DNA of 19,677 nt from Echinostoma caproni (Eukaryota > Platyhelminthes > Trematoda > Plagiorchiida > Echinostomatidae). Below are positions 16,801 to 19,677 of the stretch, piece after piece (position 1 is the stretch's first letter; each line of letters starts with the position of its first letter). The stretch is taken from assembly GCA_900618425.1 (NCBI GenBank), contig UZAN01044543.1, positions 2,780 to 22,456 on the forward strand, in the 5' to 3' direction. The position numbers were made by a program, and so were the translations under genes. A model generated the notes under the pieces. That model saw only the letters and a list, made by a program, of their open reading frames with translations. It did no database searches and had not been told where the DNA came from.

Positions 16801-18745
16801 TATGTATAAGATACAAAATCTACAGATGAGATCCACTCTATGGAGCGTTCTCGATTGCTGGAATTCAACGATGATGCTCTCTCTCTTTCTCTACGCATTT
16901 ACATCGCCCCAAAAGTATATCTATGTCAGCAATTGTACTGCAGTTTCTCGAATACCCTGGTGTGCAAAAATTCAAAGTAGAACTCTACCGAGACTTACCA
17001 TGACACGTTCTGGAACGGTTTTTACGAAGCGGAAAAAGGCAGTGGCTGCAAGTAGTTGCATGGCCTTGACACAATTAGGTCGATAGAACGGATTCGGGTT
17101 CCCCTCAGCCGGTGCCACATAACGAAACGAGGCGAAGATCTGTCGAATGGATGAAGTTAGATACAGATAGAGGGTAACAAGTAGTATGGACGGTGATCGA
17201 TTGCATAACAACTATGAGAATGTGGACCCCCATTATCCCTTTCTCATTGCTCATTAAACAAAGATGAATGTGCTGTTGCAGTTTATCAAACAACTAACCT
17301 CGTACTCTCGTGAATTGGTTTAGATTGCTGTCTTTCAAAAAGATGTTTGGCTGTTTAGGGAAGAAGTTATTAAGATCAAATGAAAAACTGATATTTATAC
17401 CTAGATAAAGGCATACATTGAGGATAAACTGAATGTGTGCAGAAAATGACCAACTTCTGAATTGCAATGGCACTCAGCCACATATTCTGATGATCCTGAG
17501 CATTGGTTAGTGCAGTCTGTAAGACACCATCCTACATGATCAAGTTCTTCAGTCAAAATTTTCTGACCTTCAGGACAAGTCACAAGCCGGTCGACCCTAT
17601 CCTTCATCCAACCGTAACTTGCTTCAGCCGAGGAAGCGTATAGTTCAAACGCCAGCCCATCAATAGTCTGGGGAATGATCACTAGAAGTGGTGAGTAGGA
17701 AAACGTAGACAGATGGAGAAGGCTGTGGTTATTGACAGTAGTTTGATCGGAAATACAGGTCCACGGGAACTAAACGCAATTAAGCCAATTGAAGAGGCCG
17801 ACAACACACTGTATCACATTCGTCAACGTCACTAAACAGATGAGTAGAACGTCTGAGAGCATAGTTCAACTGGCATTCATCGCCACTACACTTGCTAAAT
17901 TTTGCTCCCAGCGAACAACTTATGTCAGTTAACATCAGTCACTCTACAGAAATGGAGAGCAGTCAGGAGGAAGTTTACCTCAACGAGTATAAGACCTTCA
18001 ACATTTATGGGACGTCCCCATCACCTGTATAGTATGGGGTCCTTGTCTCAGTCTTGAAAATGTCATGGATCCAGTAAATATAGGAAGGTGACCAAGTTCT
18101 AGAGGAATTTCAAAGTGGAAATTCGTCGTTTTATATGACATTTTTCACTTTTCCAGTACAGCAGTGAGCGTACTGTTTTACAGAGATATGTGTACAAATA
18201 GCTGCAATAATCAATGATGAAGAGGACCTATTTCTCCATGACATTCTTCAGCCTAGATTCAACAGTCTGCACAATTCGTGGGGGAGGGGGGTACGAAAAT
18301 AAGGGATCCAGGGAAACGCAGTCAGTGTTCGAGGAGGAATCGGCACCTTAAAAAAATACTCAAGTGGTTAGGTTCAGCAATCTGGATTATGAACAGGCAC
18401 ACAAAATATTGAGCAAATAAAAAAGGGAAAATCGACTGATTAAACTCACATTATTCAAAAATGGAATCAGGAATTCCGTGTCGTATTTCGAGTCCAACTG
18501 TTGCATTACCACAGATATGCACATGAGCACCTTGCCACGCACATTCGGATCATTCACAGCGGACAGCGTCTGGAGAAACAATCGGGCCCAATTTATCAAG
18601 GCCGATTCGAATTGGATGAGGCAATCCTCTCGTTGACACGCTTTGTTCATTGTGGGCAATATTTGTTCCAAGAACAACTCCAATGCATCCCAATCCAGTA
18701 CACTTTCTGATGTGGTCAAAGTGAATACGCCCTTTTCATCCATGT
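3805..18745 (-). CDS. XPO5: Exportin-5 homologue, partial gene, at least 8-10 exons
   Basis: Exportin-5 is a HEAT-repeat karyopherin that carries pre-miRNAs and other structured RNAs out of the nucleus with RanGTP. Ten segments, read right to left on the minus strand, join in phase: 18450-18745, 16999-17139, 16419-16522, 13845-14142, 11594-11644 (candidate), 9923-9984, 9141-9249, 6367-6592, 4142-4239 and 3805-3848 (candidate). Each starts after AG and ends before GT, and every junction keeps the frame. The products follow remembered vertebrate exportin-5 in order with near-equal lengths, for example LDWDALELFLEQ, EKSVLLESL, LPDLRLNSLIR and RPFIRNCPKEYLE. About 476 codons are present, so both ends of the roughly 1200-residue protein are missing. 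Introns are 0.3-2.5 kb and filled with retrotransposon debris. Family assignment is strong; exact borders of the two micro-exons are less certain. Confidence 0.9.
4036..4055. repeat. (AAAC)n short tandem repeat
   Basis: About five AAAC units stand in the intron between e9 and candidate e10. It is a simple repeat with no other structure. Confidence 0.85.
4142..4239 (-). CDS. XPO5: XPO5 exon e9
   Basis: This is a 98-bp exon with acceptor CGCGTATCAG and donor TTCAG|GTAAGC. Two bases complete the arginine split at e8, then 32 codons run to phase 0. The product TVIRPFIRNCPKEYLETALV followed by PLLPPIVEAFVQ matches vertebrate RVFVKPLVLFCPPEHYEALVSPILGPL. No long open frame marks this exon; it was found by phase and homology. 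Confidence 0.88.
4355..5165 (+). mobile_element. RTE-type retrotransposon, 3' fragment, copy R3
   Basis: The start reads GLLSEDSGK and then VTMFSKRLR, matching the stretch right after the RT catalytic box (LLSE...MFGMRF-x-P). Next come KMLVQDWASSAPNLF, the LLQDW block, and further remnants in shifting frames. Bases 4770-4800 repeat the nucleotide pattern for the cysteine-leucine-arginine block, and 5090-5150 matches the C-terminal tail of R1 and R2. It is on the strand opposite XPO5, in the e8-e9 intron, and is 5'-truncated. Confidence 0.8.
5166..6366 (-). other. Gap: rest of the e8-e9 intron
   Basis: Several short open frames of 60-70 codons occur on the minus strand (5263-5460, 5790-5999, 6096-6299). 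None has recognisable content or fits the XPO5 protein or phase. Apart from a small palindrome at 6025-6043, no structure was seen. Confidence 0.5.
6025..6043. repeat. Short perfect inverted repeat
   Basis: CCAGTGG, a five-base loop (CTAGT), then CCACTGG. This gives a 7-bp perfect stem in intronic sequence. No T-run or other context suggests a terminator or a known element. Confidence 0.6.
6367..6592 (-). CDS. XPO5: XPO5 exon e8
   Basis: This is a 226-bp exon. The acceptor follows TTTTTCTCTTTCTAACCAG; the next three bases are CAG again, so it is a NAGNAG acceptor that may start at 6592 or 6589. It starts in phase 0 and ends in phase 1 at a weak donor, ATTC|GTATCC. The product contains TPLERLRACIHDCHDNLFHI and then AFEHLPDLRLNSLI. 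These match the vertebrate LERMQRFFSTLYENCFHILG and IPDYRLRPML segments. Despite its weakness the donor is supported because the split codon becomes arginine with e9. Confidence 0.9.
6889..7300 (+). other. GC-richer unexplained block, possible old element fragment
   Basis: Bases 6889-7134 form an open plus-strand frame (81 codons) with QGFDFVQRRPGPKLI and TNPDPCLGRHCRL. The sequence that follows to about 7260 stays GC-richer than its AT-rich surroundings. No domain was recognised. The sudden change in composition suggests an inserted repeat, perhaps the 5' region of a retroelement. Confidence 0.35.
7994..8010. repeat. (CTGA)n short tandem repeat
   Basis: Four consecutive CTGA units followed by a fifth that is incomplete, in the e7-e8 intron. 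Confidence 0.8.
8093..8128 (+). ncRNA. Degenerate hammerhead-ribozyme-like motif
   Basis: CTGATGAG is followed by a tiny stem-II-like loop, GTGAA at 8105-8109, then AGAAAC (8110-8115) pairing perfectly with GTTTCT (8123-8128) as a 6-bp stem III with a 7-base loop. This is the CUGAUGA...GAA-A order of the hammerhead core. Against an active ribozyme: the residue after the stem (position 17) is G, the first stem-II pair is G-U, and no stem I pairing was seen. Trematode SINEs and retroelements do carry hammerheads, so a decayed copy is possible; chance is also possible. Confidence 0.25.
8690..8960 (+). mobile_element. RTE-type retrotransposon, 3' terminal fragment, copy R4
   Basis: Bases from about 8748 (GAGATGTGGCTGAATGTCAC) match the C-terminal tail of R1 and R2, including the stretch corresponding to DMAECHQQW and the 3' end around AGCAACCAAAAC near 8905. 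Only the last roughly 270 bases of the element are present, consistent with 5' truncation on insertion. Confidence 0.7.
9141..9249 (-). CDS. XPO5: XPO5 exon e7
   Basis: This is a 109-bp exon with acceptor CCGTGCTAG. The donor CAG|GTTGGT is weaker than the GTRAGT consensus. One base completes the arginine codon from e6, then 36 codons follow to phase 0. The product SFNELWQPETFSGIHPSMAS and then AFEISDHTRASLLSTQ matches the vertebrate THNTLYAPEM...FTKALDMLDAEKSAIL segment position by position. This exon was decisive for naming the gene. Confidence 0.88.
9250..9922 (-). other. Gap: e6-e7 intron of XPO5
   Basis: The 673-bp intron contains a minus-strand open frame of 97 codons (9310-9603) without recognisable content. 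No repeat was identified. Confidence 0.5.
9923..9984 (-). CDS. XPO5: XPO5 exon e6
   Basis: This is a 62-bp exon with a very good acceptor (TTGTTTGTTCTGCTTTCAG) and donor CTACG|GTGAGT. It starts in phase 0 and ends in phase 2. The product LEQITVPLLEPVTPSVLMLL plus a split arginine corresponds to the vertebrate helix ending LLDNLLALIR. The next exon supplies the last base of the arginine codon, so the junction reads LLR-SFNELW, against LIR-THNTLY in vertebrates. Confidence 0.87.
9985..11593 (-). other. Gap: intron between e6 and candidate e5, with R5
   Basis: Apart from R5 at 10345-10800 nothing could be named. The stretch 10800-11590 has no long open frame and no clear repeat. Confidence 0.5.
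10345..10800 (+). mobile_element. Non-LTR retrotransposon RT fragment, copy R5
   Basis: The plus strand reads GTYISFGGRITDNIKASIRK, matching the Y-LGS-x-ISP-x-G-x-x-x-DEI-x-x-RI-x-KAR block, then about 100 bases later CLQWFGHVLQRPDTQL, the R-x-x-WLGHVLRM-P block. Around 130 codons that normally separate the two are missing. The end (NWNQNWSSHCQSYCSCRS) differs from the tails of R1, R2 and R4, so this may be a different RTE family. Confidence 0.72.
11594..11644 (-). CDS. XPO5: Candidate 51-bp micro-exon e5 of XPO5
   Basis: This segment has a strong donor (CAT|GTAAGT) and a modest acceptor (GCTATGAG). Both borders are phase 0, so it could be included or skipped without a frame change. It encodes YYGYGYPARRPMQYGIH. 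Vertebrate exportin-5 has a glycine/proline-rich loop at this point (G-x-P-x-x-R-N-P), and including this exon makes the interval between e4 and e6 the same length as in vertebrates. Without it the interval is 17 residues short. The acceptor lacks a good pyrimidine tract, so the true 5' border could lie slightly upstream. Confidence 0.5.
11712..11942 (-). other. Unrecognised 76-codon open frame
   Basis: The frame reads PRFRVRRGFISSNLFDGAPP then DNDLRQVAKGLSDRM, with an arginine- and glutamate-rich end. The charged, low-stop sequence looks more protein-like than its neighbours, and it could be a fragment of a gag-like or transposon protein. No splice borders support it as an exon. Confidence 0.25.
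12480..12650. other. Block open on both strands, unrecognised
   Basis: The plus strand reads MPKHNEERNLSKSIQVEL...SYGTWKLFMRISGIK (part of a 118-codon frame from 12289). The minus strand of the same bases is also open (LFDAGNSHEEFPSPIATFIV onward, about 60 codons). No family could be assigned to either. It may be a fragment of a DNA transposon. Confidence 0.25.
13425..13510 (+). repeat. tRNA-derived unit (SINE-type remnant or tRNA pseudogene)
   Basis: The A-box-like TAGGTCAGCTGG (13434-13445) is followed at the right distance by a perfect B box, GGTTCGAATCC (13489-13499), so RNA polymerase III promoter elements are in order. The ends GGCT and AGCC can pair as an acceptor-stem remnant. The D stem has two mismatches, the T stem has mismatches and the anticodon stem pairs poorly, so it is not a working tRNA. 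It most likely heads a SINE or is a tRNA pseudogene; no poly(A) or 3' tail repeat was identified. Confidence 0.6.
13771..13818. repeat. (AAT)n microsatellite, about 15 units
   Basis: An almost pure AAT array. In the XPO5 transcript it reads (ATT)n and begins about 27 bases after the splice donor of e4. Confidence 0.95.
13845..14142 (-). CDS. XPO5: XPO5 exon e4
   Basis: This is a 298-bp exon with acceptor CCCACTAG and donor ACAG|GTGAGT. One base completes the codon split at e3, then 99 codons follow and the exon ends in phase 0. The product contains SDLLKQLLSGALAQW near the start and RVTLTRNVLTLMAAVRRLSD near the end. These match the vertebrate stretches FLEELMAPVASIW and the helix ending GVVKRT. 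Another in-phase acceptor (CCGGTCAG, 24 bases further in) and an upstream one (TTCATTAG, out of phase) exist; length agreement favours CCCACTAG. A long ATT microsatellite starts about 27 bases into the following intron. Confidence 0.87.
14143..16418 (-). other. Gap: e3-e4 intron of XPO5
   Basis: The 2.3-kb AT-rich intron has scattered open frames of 60-98 codons (14725-14907, 14944-15144, 14997-15293 on plus; 15389-15655 on minus). None has recognisable content. No transposon fragment was identified, though old unrecognised repeats are likely. Confidence 0.5.
16419..16522 (-). CDS. XPO5: XPO5 exon e3
   Basis: This is a 104-bp exon. The acceptor is CACAAAG after the tract CTTCCTTCTCATTTTCTCC, and the donor is TTTG|GTAAGT. 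It starts in phase 0 and ends in phase 2. The product RHFQEVATEVATLW and then GVVEKSVLLESLISL aligns almost without gaps to the vertebrate segment ending EKCALMEALVLI. The open frame continues upstream past another AG (TCTCTCAG), but only the AAAG acceptor keeps phase with e2 and gives the family length. The choice of start is therefore inferred from phase and length. Confidence 0.85.
16653..16674. other. G-rich hairpin in e2-e3 intron
   Basis: GCCGAC and GTCGGC form a perfect 6-bp stem around a ten-base loop of nine G and one T. In the XPO5 transcript the loop is C-rich and lies about 130 bases upstream of the e3 acceptor. It stands out sharply from the AT-rich intron. Confidence 0.5.
16999..17139 (-). 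CDS. XPO5: XPO5 exon e2
   Basis: This is a 141-bp exon (47 codons), phase 0 at both ends, acceptor TTCGACAG and donor ATG|GTAAGT. It starts IFASFRYVAPAEGNPNPFYR and ends FFRFVKTVPERVM. It joins directly to e1 (FLIPFLNN followed by IFASFRYV), giving the same length as the vertebrate segment from EFLPQ to the helix before DMLYNHV. The open block at 17398-17690 lies in the intron between e1 and e2 and is not needed to bridge them. Confidence 0.9.
17140..18449 (-). other. Gap: e1-e2 intron of XPO5
   Basis: The intron contains the coding-like block at 17398-17690 and otherwise nothing recognised. A G run lies near 18281-18290. Confidence 0.5.
17398..17690 (-). other. Coding-like frameshifted block, unrecognised
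   Basis: The first half is open in one frame (SSAEASYGWMKDRVDRL, then CPEGQKILTEELDHV) and the second half in another (DGVLQTALTNAQDHQNMW, then LSAIAIQKLVIFC). The change of frame falls near 17557. It resembles a decayed coding fragment, possibly of a mobile element. A GTAG acceptor and an AG|GTATAA donor could define an exon of about 160 bp, but that exon would end in phase 2 while e2 needs phase 0, so it is not part of the exportin-5 model. Confidence 0.35.
18450..18745 (-). CDS. XPO5: XPO5 exon e1 (most 5' exon in window)
   Basis: This is a 296-bp exon. The acceptor is a pyrimidine-rich stretch ending TTCTCAG and the donor is AAT|GTGAGT. It begins with two bases that finish a split codon (phase 1) and ends in phase 0. 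The product has MDEKGVFTLTTSE, then LDWDALELFLEQILPTM, then LDSKYDTEFLIPFLNN at the end. This matches the vertebrate exportin-5 segment with a W-[DE]-A-x-x-LFLE core followed by x-EFLPQ-x-F at the corresponding spacing. It is the longest and clearest exon. The preceding exon should end in phase 1 and is not found in the remaining 930 bases, which hold transposon sequence. Confidence 0.9.
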
Positions 18746-18954
18746 CTGAGAATGGGAAAAATACGAGACAGGAACTGAGCGGGGTCAGTATATCATCGTC
18801 AAGATCGTACAGTGGAAATACAGCGAACCAAACTTTAATGATCGCTACTAAACTCACAACGCATGCAAGGTCAGTGAAAATACATAAGTTGATCAGGAAT
18901 GGAGCCTATTTTTAGAGAGGAGCTGAAGAAAATGGTTTTAATGGTCAACATACA

Positions 18955-19250
18955 GAGTACACAGTTCAACCGTGCACACTTTTTGAAGCACGATGATCTG
19001 ATAAAATGCGAAAACAACAGCACCACTGCTGTCGGTTGGTTGCCATGTCCTTCAGTGTCTCCAAACAACCAGTTACGCAATCTTCTGGATCCCGGCTGGA
19101 AGACGGGAGACACCTATCCCACCTAATCGCTCTGTGTATTTACTATTGCCTCGTCTGCACGTCATCTGTTGATCTCCAGCCCGGGACAGCAAATTCAAGT
19201 AAGGCGCGAAGCGCTAGGCGACTAGCCCACATGACAATGGTCAAGCAAAC
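18955..19250 (-). mobile_element. RTE-type retrotransposon, C-terminal fragment, copy R6
   Basis: On the minus strand the order is SRLALRALLEFAVPGW (about 19230-19180), RSTDD, then after a frameshift LGGIGVSRLPAG, and after another DPEDCVTGCLETLKDMATNR followed by QQWCCCF (about 19065-18995). This matches the RTE C-terminal tail, with its W-LETL-x-DMA-x-NR-x-QW-x-x-C signature. The orientation is the same as XPO5. Confidence 0.75.
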
Positions 19251-19411
19251 TGGAATACACTATGAACGGAGCCAACAGGGAACAAGAACAAAAGAGCCTG
19301 GCTGGAAATGACTGGTTTGTGACCGTGTGAATCTGTCACATGAGGATGTCGTTTGTTACAGATTAAGATCAGATGACAGACACACGAAAACTGTCTCAAA
19401 ACCTACTTACT

Positions 19412-19677
19412 TCATTGATTGCATTTGTATTTGTATTTTTTTATTACATAATCTGAATTGCAGTAAAGGGGTTGACACACAAGATCGCCAGAGAAGTTAC
19501 AGTTAGGGGGGAAGCTGGAGGAGTAGAAAATACGGGAAATTGCTTGAGCAAGGGACCAAAATGTTCGGCTACCGGTGGCGGACGAGACCAGGCTTTCGGC
19601 TTTACGGCAAACGAAGCGTTCTTTGGTTCTCCGAATGGTCGTCGAACATTTGTTCCTAGCTTGCACGAAGCGATGGT
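19412..19677 (-). mobile_element. Non-LTR retrotransposon linker fragment of a second family (R7), cut by window edge
   Basis: The open minus frame reads MQARNKCSTTIRRTKERFVC and then GSRTFWSLAQAISRIFYSSS, followed by FPPN. The pattern RN-x-CS-x-x-IR-x-x-x-x-x-x-x-x-x-x-x-x-L...S-x-x-FWSLA is the region between endonuclease and RT in Jockey/CR1-like elements, not the RTE linker seen in R2. It starts beyond the right edge, and no RT domain follows, so it is truncated. Confidence 0.65.

Noticed and set aside
17398..17558. Block DGVLQTALTN... as an XPO5 exon between e1 and e2
   Set aside because: Its 5' phase fits, but its 3' phase does not fit e2, and e1 to e2 already aligns without a gap.
18960..19113. 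Minus-strand DPEDCVTGCLETLKDMA as an upstream exportin-5 exon (similar to a DPKTSFQMAGEWL segment)
   Set aside because: It fits the RTE C-terminal tail (W-LETL-x-DMA-x-NR) far better and has no donor in the phase e1 requires.
1..19677. CRISPR arrays, operons, Shine-Dalgarno sites, prophage or IS elements
   Set aside because: No regularly spaced repeats or prokaryotic gene layout are present; the window is clearly eukaryotic.

Overview
The window looks like an intron-rich region of a flatworm nuclear genome, most likely a digenean trematode. Two things point there. The coding exons are short and separated by 0.3-2.5 kb introns with ordinary GT...AG borders. The introns and flanks are packed with decayed RTE-clade non-LTR retrotransposons of the type common in trematodes. 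Large introns and heavy repeat load fit a large-genome fluke (Fasciola or Paragonimus type) better than a compact genome, but the species is inference. Nothing bacterial, archaeal or phage-like is seen.

The one real host gene is on the minus strand and has to be assembled exon by exon. It is an exportin-5 (XPO5) homologue, the RanGTP-dependent nuclear export receptor for pre-miRNA and structured RNA. Eight well-supported exons plus two short candidate exons (51 bp and 44 bp) run from 18745 down to 3805. Their reading phases all agree and their conceptual protein follows the middle to late part of vertebrate exportin-5 in order, about 476 codons in all. The amino-terminal exons lie beyond the right edge and the carboxy-terminal exons lie beyond or near the left edge.

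Layout: 1-890 is the 3' part of an RTE copy (+). 1085-3346 is a second, longer RTE copy (+) with endonuclease, linker and reverse transcriptase remnants but most of the RT core missing. 3805-4239 holds the two leftmost XPO5 exons. 4355-5165 is a third RTE fragment (+). 6367-6592, 9141-9249, 9923-9984, 11594-11644, 13845-14142, 16419-16522, 16999-17139 and 18450-18745 are XPO5 exons. Further RTE-type fragments are at 8690-8960 (+), 10345-10800 (+) and 18955-19250 (-). A different non-LTR element enters from the right edge at 19412-19677 (-). The introns also carry a tRNA-like (SINE-type) unit at 13425-13510, an (AAT)n microsatellite beside a splice donor, and several unexplained blocks.

All assignments come from reading translations and splice borders by eye and from remembered family sequence; no alignment or search was run. 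The retrotransposon copies are all broken by stops and frameshifts. Most of the long open frames in the window are chance frames or shadows of these elements.
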